Assembly: GCA_033961575.1 (NCBI GenBank)
Contig: CM066733.1
Coordinates: 104,933,921 to 104,997,920, forward strand
Length of the DNA: 64,000 bases
Direction of reading: 5' to 3'
From: Aselliscus stoliczkanus
Taxonomy: Eukaryota; Chordata; Mammalia; Chiroptera; Hipposideridae
Shown here: piece after piece, positions 1 through 11,238 of the stretch
Numbering within the stretch: the stretch's first letter is position 1
Layout of the letters: each line of letters opens with the position of its first letter
Program-made: the position numbers and the translations under genes
The notes under the pieces: generated by a model
Databases searched by the model: none
Told to the model about the DNA's origin: nothing
What the model saw: the letters and a program-made list of their open reading frames with translations, nothing else

Positions 1-2065
1 GGCATATTAAAACTTTTAAGAACTGTTCTTAATAGAAAATGATTAAATCATTTATGATAACTACTCTTGTCCTGTGTTGTAATGCCTTTTCGTTTATCTT
101 ATCTATCTCTACCTTGATAGCTGCACTTGCATTATTTCATGTTATCATGTTTTTTATTTTCTTTTTGGAATTTAGAAAATGTTAGCTCTGGAAGTGGTTA
201 ATGTGACGAAAAACACATTATGTAGATATATTAAAAAAATCCACCTCAATCCAAAGTGATGGCATTAAGTGGAATCCAGTGTATCATGGAACACCTAATG
301 CACACAAGATGTGGAGTGTGTTCCTTGGTCAGAACTTTTAAATATTAAGTAGCAATGAATGGGAGAAATAAATCAAATGGAAGGATAGCTGAAATAATAA
401 ACAGTGAAGATGCTTCATACTCTCACCCCAGCAAAGCAATATGAAAAAGTGATCCTGGCTGTCATGAGCTATTACTGAGTGAAGAACTTCTTTTTAGTTC
501 TTTTAACTTAAAAAAAAAAAAAAGGCAGAAAAAACGTTGGAAGAAAATAGCCTTCTTTCCTTGAGTCCCTCAGATTAGTTGTCAGTAAAACAAACTGCTA
601 TGTATCATCTGTTTAGTGACAGAAAAAATGTATATTGAGATCAAAGATAATCAAGGTACACCTGGTTATTATTTGTAAAGACTTAACAGTAAGTTTTTAA
701 TGATTAATTTATCTGCCATATAACGCCTTAATAGATCATGTGGAACATCAAGGGAGGAATGTGGTACTGCATTTCTAAAGCCTTTTTCTATGTCTCTGAA
801 TGATAATAGGCATGGAAGCCATCATTAGTCTTGTTAGACTATAGTTCCTTTAGGAATCTCCTATGTGTTACCTTTTAGAGGAAAGGTCAACAAAGCCACC
901 CCCTGGGACTCCCCTGCAGGATACAACTAACACAAGCATAAACTGTATGGAAATGGCTAAATTATCTTTACTGAGACCTTGGTCTTTCACATCAATCAAG
1001 TCCTTCTGAACTAGTAAAACAGATAAGCACCCTGCTGGCAAAAGTGTTACTATCCTTATGCTTGTCATGACTGGCACTACAAATTTAACAATAAACAGGC
1101 AGTTATTTGTCTTACTTCTTTAAAAAACAAAATAAGTGTGCTGAAAGACATACAGTTGTGAGGACAATTTGTTTTAATGGGGAGCAGAAGGAGGAAAAGA
1201 ATTGCTAAGTGGATTCTGTGTCACTGTTTCTCTCAGTCCCTTCTCAAAAGACCCGTAATCCAGGAATCCAATTGTAACTGCTATCAGAGCACATGGAGAA
1301 GGTAATAGGCATCTGACAAGCAGAAACAAAGCAAGCCAGGACCCCATGGCTGCCGTGTGGGAGGGGGCGGGCACATTTATCCACCCTCACGTCTCAGCTT
1401 CCTGAGAGTGGAGCTCGTGTCAATGCCTCATCCTGACACCTAACTCATGGGGGAATTATAAGTCATCAATACCAATGACTGTAAAACACTTTGTAAATAA
1501 AAATGGCTTAGAAGTTCCAATTAACAACCGAAAGTAACCCTCTGGGATGTACCAGAGAGAAATAACTACAGCCATAAATAAGCAATGGTGAGTTTAGGTT
1601 CACCTCCTATTTCAATGCCATTAAAAATGGGCCTCCTTCCCATCTCCAGTCTGAAGACCTAGCTATGATTTCTTTTCTTATCTGCACTACAAAATGTCAT
1701 GGCTCGTGTGAGGAAGGGTTGAGGAAACACAGGATTAAGCATGCCCTACTGTTTTAACACGAGGACTCAAGACATAACTAAAGCAGCCAATTGCATGAGT
1801 ACTACAAATGTGCAGAAAAGAGGGCTCAGAAACAAGAGACCCAAGAAGTTGCTGTAGGTCATGCTTTTAGTGTACTTGCATGCTTGTCCCATCCAGAACT
1901 CTCACGAGCACACATAATGGCTTATATGTGTGGCCCAGGAAGTCTCCACTGAATCGATAGCATGTTCCAGGCATGTGCGGTCACTTCTAATATACCTCAC
2001 TTGCACCTGTGAAGAAACAGAGGTTTTGGGAGCAACTCAATATGACTGAATTAAAATTACCACAG
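1..2065. other. Unassigned non-coding DNA
   Basis: No gene and no confidently recognised repeat. There is an A-run at about 511-523. A small minus-strand open frame near 1174-1374 is discussed in the findings. Stops are dense in all other frames. Confidence 0.6.
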
Positions 2066-2268
2066 AATTCTTACTATATGCCCAGCACTATTCTAAGTGC
2101 ATTATAAATACCAACTTATTAGAATAACTATGCAAAGCAGATACTATTATCATCCACATTTTTAAGATGAAGAAACCCAAGATGAGAGAGGTTGAATAAC
2201 TTGCCCAAGGTCACAGCAAACCGAGCTTGAACTCCAGAGCCCATGCTTTTAATCACTTCTCAAAGTTG
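2066..2268 (-). repeat. MIR SINE fossil
   Basis: On the minus strand this reads as the body of a mammalian-wide MIR. The core word CTTGCCCAAGGTCACA (2199-2214), in antisense orientation, is diagnostic, followed by the GAACTCCAGAGCCC tRNA-derived part. No TSD remains, as expected for an ancient diverged copy. Confidence 0.8.
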
Positions 2269-4443
2269 GAACAAGAGCCCAAGTTCCATGCTCTACAAGC
2301 AATGTCTAAGTCTCTGCTTGATTACAAAAATTAAAAAAATAAACAAATAAGATAAGACAGGGCAGTGTAGCATTCAATTGCTCACATGCCTGGGCAGTGA
2401 AAGACAGGCAAACATTATTGGGGGATAGGAATCATAGGAATGTGTAAATAGTTGGGAAATGTATATAAGGATGCATTGAACTCAGACTGGGTTCTATCTA
2501 TTAAAGATATTGAGTTTTGGTTTCCATTTCCTTAGAAAATCTAGTTATGTATGCCCCTGTTTTGTTGCAAGCCTTCTTGTAACCTTTGGCATAAGTGTGC
2601 ACAGTGAGTCCACAAGAAGTAATTTCAAACATCAACTCAAATCAAATTTGTATCACCCTTAGCTCCTGTTAAGGCTATGGCAGGGTCAGAGACCACAGCA
2701 GCAAAACACAGGCTTCTAGAGCCAGCAATGAGGGGCCGATTGGAGGATTCAGTGGCCTCTTGGACATGGTGTTAGCCATTAGGCATCTCTACAGCAGCTG
2801 GCTTGTGGCTTTGGCTGGTGCTCTGATCACACCCAGAGGTCCCTACAGGAAGACGCACTAGCTATCCTGCCCTGGATGACTGTGAAGGGAGGGCAGTGCT
2901 CTCTCGACCATCTCTAGGGCAAATGTTACCTGCAAAGTGTGAGAAAAGCTATGCCAGGGGAAGTGCTTGGGAAAGATGGTTTACGGGGAGGAGGATGGGT
3001 TTGCTGAAGACCCAGGCAGAATATACATCAAGATATTTACAGGGATGTGGGTAATTTTTTCTTCCTTTTGCTTATCTGTATTCCTGAAAAAGATTATGTA
3101 TTATTATGTATTTTTTAAAGAGCTTTTTTATGTTTTCCTCAGAAAGTAGGAGATATGGAATAGGTTGTACACCAGTCTTAGTGATTTTTTAAAGCCCTGA
3201 TTTGATTTAAATATTTGAGGTTGTGGAACAAGACATTAATGTCAGAGAGAAAAGTGTGTTCATGAGCTGGATTTGCCAGCTCTTTCCTGATGGCCAAAAC
3301 CAAATGTGAAATGGTTATTGTCATTCAGCATATACCCAGAATTCAGATTTTATAACTTCTCTGCCATGTACCAAATCCCAGAGCATCCCAAAGTAGATCC
3401 AAAGGGATATTGGCAGGTTTTAGAAGGATAAAAAATTGGGCAGGTGGCCAAATTAATTTGGAAAATGTTGAGTTGAATAACATGAAATAGGTTTCTTTCC
3501 CACAGGACTTCTCAGAGCCTTCACATGCATTGTAAATTCTCCCAAATGATGAGTTTATGAAGAATTTCCAAATTTCATATTTATCAATAGAACCAGTGAC
3601 CAGTAGAACATACTCAGGACACTGCTGTTCTAAAGTAGTATTCTAGAAATACCTATAAACACATGTACTGTCTCCCTCAGGAGAATTTTAAAAGATGAGT
3701 TGGCAAATATAAACCTATTATTTTCACCAAACACTGTGACATCGGTGAGGACATTAAATCCGTTCTGCCAGGTTGCCTCACCAGAGCACCAAAGAGTTTC
3801 ACACCAGTAAATAAAGGTCTGAACTTCAACCAGAATCTGTGAAATCACTTTCAAGTAAATGGGACCAAACTATAAACAAAATACAATGTACACCTGTCAC
3901 TGCCATTCATTCTAGTAATCACAGTTTAGATATTAACACACCGTGAAAAGCCTTATTCATGTTCATATGGTGTAAAAATTGCAAGAAAAACTTCAAATTA
4001 ATTACCTTTTTTAAGATAAAGCAATTGAACTTCATCACAGACAGAAAGAGAATTTATTCACATACCATAAAACTTCTGGGAATATAGTCCTGAAATATGA
4101 CTTAGGAAATGTGGCTCAGGCCCTAATAGGTCCTCAAGATGTAGAAGCAAATTAACTGGCCATACTGCAATCTGTAGTCTTATGGCTTTGGGTCAGGTCT
4201 CTCTCCCCAAATGAGCCTTTGGAGGATCTCAAAGGTAGACTGGAGCCAATAGTATGATTCTTTTCTCAGGATTTACTCAGAAGTATCCCGCAGGATCTGT
4301 ATAATCTGGCGACTTTTAGAACATGAAGTTGAGCAGTTAAGACAGTTAATTTCTAGTTTCCCCTCACAACTGCAGGAGTGGACCTACCAGTTGAACATAT
4401 CTCAGGATCCATTTGAGTAGGGGTGGCAGGAGACTGAGTAATT
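2269..4443. other. Unassigned non-coding DNA
   Basis: Non-repetitive by eye apart from short A/T runs. No open frame longer than about 75 codons, no splice-bounded candidate exon that I can defend, and no RNA gene recognised. Confidence 0.55.
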
Positions 4444-4696
4444 TTTTTTTCTTTTGTCTTGAAAGTATCATTTTATTTCACACAGAAATAAACTGATTAG
4501 TATGTAGAAAAGCAATAGTTCCTTGATTTCCACAAATGTGTTTTGATTTTTTACTCTGGGCTTCAAGTTCCTTCCTGCATTCATTTAACTGTAGCCCACC
4601 CCACCAGGGGTACATTTACTGGGTCGAGGGGTTGGGGGGTTGCACTTCTCCCTAGAATCTTGCTTACATTTGCATCTAAAAAGAAAGAAATGCTTT
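4444..4696 (-). pseudogene. Probable 5'-truncated retrocopy of an mRNA 3' end
   Basis: On the minus strand the segment ends with an AATAAA-type signal (within GAAATAAAATGATAC), about 13 bases, and then an A-rich tail (a T-run on the plus strand from about 4442). The block is bracketed by a direct repeat TGAGTAATT at 4435-4443 and 4697-4705. Signal, tail and a 9-bp target duplication are the hallmarks of L1-mediated retroposition. I do not recognise the parent gene. A pyrimidine-rich TTTCTTTCTTTTTAG lies at the 5' end (about 4680-4694), so the alternative is a genuine terminal exon with its splice acceptor. The short direct repeat favours a retrocopy, but a 9-bp match next to a homopolymer could be chance. 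Confidence 0.5.
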
Positions 4697-4705
4697 TGAG
4701 TAATT

Positions 4706-6428
4706 AGTCATCTGAAATTCTGCACCATGAGGAAAAAATTTGCTTTTGGATATTTATGGGGAGAAAAATCTATATGGACAATGAATACAGTATTGATGTT
4801 GGGAGGAAGGGATGGGGACATAGCTAGCACATTATGTTGAATTTCATCCAAACAATGGTAAAAGTCATATTACCATTTTCTCATAAATAATAGCTACTAT
4901 GGAAAATAGCACAAAGCTGTTTTTCTTATCACAACTTAAATTTCTTGTATTAATTCCATGATTTGAAAAAGCCCTTTCTTTTTGACCTGATAGTTTCATG
5001 CCATATTGAAGTAACTCATGATCAATATGTATTGATTTGATCACTAATTGCATTAATTTTGCTTTAGAAATTAGAAAGATTCTAATGAGAATGTGAAGTC
5101 ACTTCAAGATAGTGTATTACAGGCAGGCTAATTCAGCTGGACTCTGTGCATCAGATTATCTCATTATGAACCATCAATTACCATACAAACAGATGAGATA
5201 AATAACTTTTTTTCTGAGCAGATTTACATTTTTGAATTCATCCATAAATTTCAAGAGCTTAAGTTAATTTATATCCCATGACCATATTTAATGTACAAAT
5301 AGTTCAATCATGAATGTATTATCTGTATAAGCCCTTACTCCAGCTTTTCATACGTTTTGAACAATATTGAAAACACTTTTAAAAAAATATTTGCTTGCTA
5401 CTGCATTTCATCTCTTAAAGAAAAATATGAAATTAATATTTTTGTTAAAATCTTCCATACCATAGCTTAGCAATTGCTATAATAAAACCAAGAGACTGAG
5501 ATGTATAATGTGGTTCAAGATCTATAAAATCATAAGAATATGAAATAGTCAAGATTTTAAAAGAGTACAGATGCTAAAATAACATCCCAAGAAACAAGGG
5601 ACGATAGAAGCTTTTAAATTCCATGAGTGTATTTCTGCTCTTCTTAGAAACCTAGCTGTTAAACTGAATTAAATAAAGATACTTCAGAAGGAGGGCTCTC
5701 TATAGTAAAATTCTACCCAATTTGGTCTTTGGGAACTTGAGTGGTGTGGTATTGTAGTATATGGGAGAAATGTGGCCAGAGGCAAAAGTGGAGAAAAATT
5801 TAACATGTCCAGAGTTCTGGGGTATCGTGAAGGAAATCAGCATATCAAAATAAAATTCATCAAACATTTTGCAAATTAATATTTGAAATCTCTCTTAGAA
5901 TGTGTATCCACACTAAAGAAAATAGCTAGCACTAATGTATACTTCATATGGCCCTGTGAAGTTCTGAAGTGACAATGATAATGATGCTATCTACTTTTTT
6001 GTTGCTTAAGTATTTAGTGATATGATCATGGGCACACAGCCTTGGCACCTACTTCCTACAGTTATTACTGTATATTTATGAATTTAAAAACTTTAGAAAA
6101 TAGTCTCAGGGTTGTATTTAGTCCCTCACTCATTATTGTGTTCATTGGCATGATAAGACCCTATGATATGATATCCAAAAAAAAAATCCATGAATTGTGC
6201 ATTTACCACATACTGTCGGATAAAGTATATTTCACAAGCAAAGATGTTATGAGAGAATGTCAGAGGTGATGGTGTCACTAGATATCAGTGAGCTCATGGC
6301 ACCAATATGTGGTCTTAGATTAGCACCAGGGAGCCAGTGTAGATGCTCCATCCCCACTGCAGATTCCTGAATCCAAATCTGAATTTAATATGGTATCCAG
6401 GAAACTCATGTGCACGTTAAAGTTTGAC
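4706..6428. other. Unassigned AT-rich non-coding DNA
   Basis: AT-rich sequence with no gene, no recognisable RNA gene and no confidently classified repeat. It runs up to the SINE at 6429. Confidence 0.5.
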
Positions 6429-6899
6429 GGGCCGGCCAAGTGGCGCATTGATTAAAAGCTTGGGACGCCAGCGGCCCCGGTTCGGATCCCACATATGAGG
6501 GCCAGTGACACTGCCCTCTACAGCTAACAACAGCTCCATGTAGAGCTGGGCTGTGAGCCCCAGTGACTATGTAGGCTACAGCCCCTGCTGCAGTGGGCTG
6601 CCATAGGCTACAGTGAGTGGCCAGCAGCCAGCATGAAAGCGGGGAGGGGCCAGGGCGGGGGGGGCGGGGGCAGCCAGCGAGAGCTGCCAATAGCCACAAT
6701 GAGTGACCATCCAGAGGCTGGGGAGCAATCTGCCTCATCTGGAAAGAGCGCAATGAGGATACCAACACGGGCCAGTGAAGCAATGTCCTCCACAACTAGA
6801 CTGAAGAACAAAAGGACAGGAACTTGTCCGTTTCCTTTCCCGGATTCCCCAATACTGTTCCCTTCCCCCAATTCCCCAATAAAATCTTTTTAAAAAAAA
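6429..6899 (+). mobile_element. Long tRNA-headed T+ SINE (about 470 bp)
   Basis: Starts GGGCCGGCCAAGTGGCGC. A tRNA-like head carries an A-box-like TGGCGCATTG and a B-box-like GGTTCGGATCC. A unique body follows (CTACAGCTAACAACAGCTCC onward), then CCCCAATAAAATCTTTT and an A-run, i.e. a poly(A) signal followed by a Pol III terminator. An internal G-run lies near 6656-6670. Flanks share only a degenerate repeat (GTGC...TTGAC), so the TSD is weak and this is probably among the older long copies. The open frames on both strands here are by-products of the GC-rich SINE body. Confidence 0.9.
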
Positions 6900-8767
6900 G
6901 TGCGAGAACGTTGACCTAGCCTTTCATCATCTTTTTACAAACATGGCATCTAAGGCAAAAATAAAAACAACTTAAGAACGTTTCAAGGTAGCAAAAATTA
7001 ACTCTTGTATATCTCTAAACTGAAAGCTATGATGGTTAAAGTATGATGCTAAATCTATTTTAGTAATGAATTATGTCTATAAAGGTCAAAGATAGCTTTG
7101 TTGGTGGTTGGGTGATGGCTGAACTACTAGCCAGCTTTGGGAATCACTTTTCATGGTTATAAAGAGCAAGTTTGAGAGCATGTTGATGGATTCGTACAAG
7201 TATAGCACCAATCCAAACACAATCATTCTGTATTTCTGCTCCTTAAAATAATTTCATCAGTCCAAGTCCATGAGCAACTGCCAGTATCCCACGACTTCAA
7301 GCCATTTTCCATATAGATAATTCAAAATAAGGGGGAATAGTTGTATCTCATTTACCTATTTACAGAACAAAGTGTGAAAGTCAAATGTGACATATTTGTC
7401 AATATTCCCCCACATAGAAATGATAACAGCAAAGGAGGTAATAAGTGCAGGAATTTTTAGTGTGGCTACCCACAGCTGAGTATGTGTAAGGCAAGTAAAC
7501 AGTGACCCAGTATAGACACAGCTGAGGACACTTAATTAGTGACAATTACAACATTGTTCTAAGCTGCCTGCAACCTTGCTCTTTCTCTTTAAATAAATTC
7601 TTTTATGTAAATACAATGTCAAGAAAATGGACAAGGTCTTTGACTTGCTAGAGAACTATGGAAGTGGTATATAATTTTATCAATGGAAACATGCCTTTTT
7701 CAACTGGACTTATTAAGAGGAATTTGACCTGACATCTACTAAAAATTCATACAACCTATAATCTGCACATATTTTTATTAGTTATTTGGTGGTAAATGTG
7801 CAGCAATTAGTGTTTCATTAAAAAAATTATACTAATGATTATCACATTACCAAATTTTATAGTTAGAGCCTTTCAAAGAATAATTACCTATTAATATGTT
7901 TTGAGAAATATCTTTCCAACTCACTGATGTTTAATCATTTATAAAGGAATGAACAATTTGAATGATTTGCTAATTATCATTATAAGTGAGAATGGTGTCC
8001 AGGAAATGTTTTTACTAGAGCATTATGAAATCAGTGAACATCGCCCTGACACATGCTGAACTAAGGTCTGGCTCACATGAATATGATCTCATGTAGAGAT
8101 TTTAACAGGTTACATACGCATTTATATTTAAGGCAGTATTCATGTCTGACATGAGAAAAGGTGTTAAAAAATAATATTAACAGGCATATTAAAGTTGTGG
8201 GCAGGAAATAATATTAAAATTGTGGGCAGGAGTGTCAAAATAATGTAAAGATAGAGCAGTCAGATTTCACAGACTTTATAAAGAAATTTCAAACATTAGT
8301 CAAAGGACTAATTAGCATAACTTTTAAATACAAAAGAATGACACATGTTTAATTTTAATTAATTTGACAGAGAAAGGAAGCATCAAAATTATAAATAATT
8401 ACTGTTAAAAACTTTCTAAAACTGTACTTTTTCCATTTTTCCATCTTTGATGGTTAAAATCAATATAAAGGCTATTTTCAAGAAACTGAGAAGAGAGACC
8501 CTAGCAATTTTCTTTTCTAACTTTGAAGCTTATTAAGTGAATGAAAATGTTGTAAAATGCTCTTCAAAGGCTTTTAAGATATTTGGATCCCTCTAGATCC
8601 AAAGATATTCATACTCTAATCGCTAACATGGTCTTTGATTGTTCTGCATTGGGAAGGGGCTTAAAATGGTTTCAAGTTAGCAAAATGACACCCATTTTCC
8701 TGGTACCACTGCTCCATTTGGCCAAGACATTTCAGAACACAATAATCAAAGGTAATGTAAGTGGGTT
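6900..8767. other. Unassigned non-coding DNA
   Basis: Mostly AT-rich unique sequence. At about 8170-8230 a word ending TTGTGGGCAGGA occurs twice about 35 bp apart, a small local duplication. No gene seen. Confidence 0.5.
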
Positions 8768-8958
8768 GGAGCACAGCCTTTAGCTGGGCAACTTTAAACA
8801 AGTAATTTAATCTCTGTAAGCCTCATTTTTCTCATCTGTGAAATGGAGACAACTGCGACCTACTTCATCATGCTGTATGGAATAAGTGAGAACATATTTG
8901 TAAAGCTGATCACAGTCCATGACATTTTAAATGCTTAACAAATACAGCTATTATTAAT
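8768..8958 (+). repeat. MIR SINE fossil
   Basis: Sense-oriented MIR body: a degenerate TGGGCAACTTTAAACAAGTAA, then CTCATTTTTCTCATCTGTGAAATGG (8822-8846), and the tail AATGCTTAACAAATACAGC. These match the MIR core in order and spacing. Confidence 0.8.
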
Positions 8959-9027
8959 AATAATTTATTTTGTTGATCAAAGGCAATCCATAGCTTCTGG
9001 TATGTTTTGGAAATACTCAAATGAGTA

Positions 9028-9185
9028 TCTTTATTATTCTTTCATTCAATAAACTCTTTAGTATATAACTCCTTAGATATTCAGCAACTTCTGGGAAACT
9101 AGTACATACTAGTTGCTGTAAGGAATAAGACATTGTCTCAGCCATTGGTGAGTTTATAATCCAGAAATTCAATAAGAAAAGCATA
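9028..9185 (-). repeat. L2 LINE 3'-end fossil
   Basis: Begins with TCATTCAATAAACTC (reverse complement of the L2 3' terminal repeat). It continues through a degenerate 'GGAATAAGACATTGTCTCAGCC...GAGTTTATAATCCAG' segment, typical of antisense L2 3' UTR. Confidence 0.65.
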
Positions 9186-10878
9186 CGAAGTACTGTTTTA
9201 CAAGGAAGATACCATACAACTGATTTATAAGGTCAACTTCTTTGGTCCTGCAGTCAGCAGTGCTCACAAGAAACAAGGGCCAGGCATTTTCTTCTCCTTT
9301 CCCACCTGCATCAACACAACTCCTGTGTCATCTGCAGGAGGGAGGATGGAGATGGCTGCACCTCCAGCTCTCCACCTCCTGCAAAGATAAGCAGAGCCAC
9401 AGACACGCTGACCGATGTATGTCTTGTATTTGTTGGCTTTTCCAGGAAATGTGATGTATGTATAATGGATCTGTTTTTATTTTGTGTGTCAGCCATTACA
9501 TGTGGGGGAGTATGAAATGTTTGACCTATTATAACAATAAGTATACAAGTTAATTTCTCCCCAAACTCTATCCAAGCTTCTTTTGTTTAACTTGGCATCT
9601 CAGGTCACACCAGGCACACACAAGAACTTGAAAATAAATGCTCTGCTGGTAGTGACGATTCCCTTCTGGTTTCACAGAGGAAAGACATTAAAATTCAAGA
9701 AAGCATTTAGGACTCAGCGTTTATTTTTATGAAACTAGATTTTAAAAATCCAATCAGAGTAGTCAGGTAGTGAGTTCAGAGAATAAAAGGACTTAAAGCT
9801 TTAATTTTACTGCCCTACTATCATTTTAAGAAGTGGACATTTCAGCCTTTTAAGGACTGGAGATAGGCCTCCCTTTCACTAGTGATCACCTTGAAATTAC
9901 AATCAGTTCACAAGAAAAGAGTTTTCCAAATAAAGTTACATTAACTCTTCATTAATAGCACAATCTCACTCTCCATGAAGTTTTCTTATTTAAAAGTTTT
10001 TTTTTTTTCACTTTTGACAAATACTGGGAGCATTTCCCCAAGCCCTGATTCTGCCCTGTGACCCGAGGACCTGGAGCCTAGAAAGGCCCCCAGTCTGGAA
10101 CTCAGCCTCCTTACCTGCGCGAGGGCTAGAGTTCATGGCTCCGCAGCGCCACCACTGGCAGGGTGGAGAATGAAACTTTCCTTCGCCAGGTAGTCTGCCT
10201 GAAGAAGCTCCCTGCTTGCTGCACTTTCTTCCTTTTCTGGCTTAATCATGGAAAAACCATGTCTGGCAGGTGGCTAGCAGGCCCACATAACAATTGTGGT
10301 TTTTCACATTCCTCACAACCAGCAGAGGGAGTGAAAGTGCACAGCAAGTCAACTTCAACAAAATACAGAGCATCTTTAAATTCTAGTCCATCAAAACAAA
10401 TTCTGCTGGGTGTGCCTGGGTGAAGAAATGTGGCATGTGCGGTATATTTGCCTGCTGTCTGTTAATGTTTGTGAGTGGGAGGTCAAAATTTAAAAATCCA
10501 CCGGAGGAAAGACATAAGGTCTACCCACCCACAATATTCTACCATATAAAGATAAAGAGGAGCCAGGGGGTCTTATGGTCGCAGGGAATCAGAGGAGGTG
10601 TGTCAATGCTGGCTGGGAACAGAACTTGGTCTCCTGGCAGGACCCCTAGTTTATTATTTCACGTATCCACGTGAAAGCAGGTTTAAGGATAATCCATAGC
10701 TACAGAGGACCCAGTCGTGTTCTTTGCTGCCTGCCTCAAACCAATTCTTCCCTCCAGGTAACATGCCCCCACCCCCAGCGCTACTGTCCATGAAGATAAC
10801 ATGTTCCTCCCTCTCAGAGTGAATGCCTTTCAAATGACCTACACCAGTAGCTTACCATCGCCTCCGAGTCTCCCACTT
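9186..10878. other. Unassigned DNA with a small GC-rich patch
   Basis: Contains a GC- and CpG-enriched patch at about 10040-10160 with a possible minus-strand exon boundary and a CTCF-like word at 10319-10333 (see findings). No repeat family recognised and no supported gene. Confidence 0.45.
10319..10333 (+). promoter_or_regulatory. Candidate CTCF-binding word
   Basis: CCAGCAGAGGGAG fits the core CTCF consensus (CCASYAGRKGGCR) with one mismatch. Seen in sequence only; occupancy is unknown, and such words also occur by chance about once per tens of kb. Confidence 0.3.
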
Positions 10879-10879
10879 C

Positions 10880-11238
10880 TCATTCTACTGCAGCCCCACC
10901 GGCCTCCTTGCCATTCCTCATACACTGCAAGTTTGTTCCCACATCAAGGCTTTTGCACGTGCTGCTCCTTCTGCCTAGAACATTATTCCCTGAAATATCT
11001 ATGCTGCTGATTCTTCTTCATCTATTTGTCTCACAAACGTCAGCTTTCTCGACTCCCTTATTTTTATTGCAAACCACCCCTTTTCCACTTTCTCTCCTGC
11101 TTTATTTTTCCCCAACTTACCTACATAGTATTATATGCCCTACTGTCAACATGTTTACTGTCCTCATAAACATGGGATTTCTGTCATTTTGTTCACTGCT
11201 GTTGAATAAATTAATAAATGAGTGAATGAATGAATAAA
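10880..11238 (+). repeat. L2 LINE 3' end
   Basis: Sense L2: the CT-rich segment GGCTTTTGCACGTGCTG...CTTCTGCCTAGAACATT, then a degraded 3' UTR ending in TGAATAAATTAATAAATGAGTGAATGAATGAATAAA, the L2 3' terminal tandem repeat. Small open frames here are degraded UTR, not genes. Confidence 0.8.

Noticed and set aside
6429..6550. tRNA gene (A and B boxes)
   Set aside because: The boxes belong to the SINE head; no cloverleaf or anticodon arm of a real tRNA can be drawn.
10908..11225. 105-codon open frame
   Set aside because: Falls inside an L2 3' end; sequence follows the L2 UTR.
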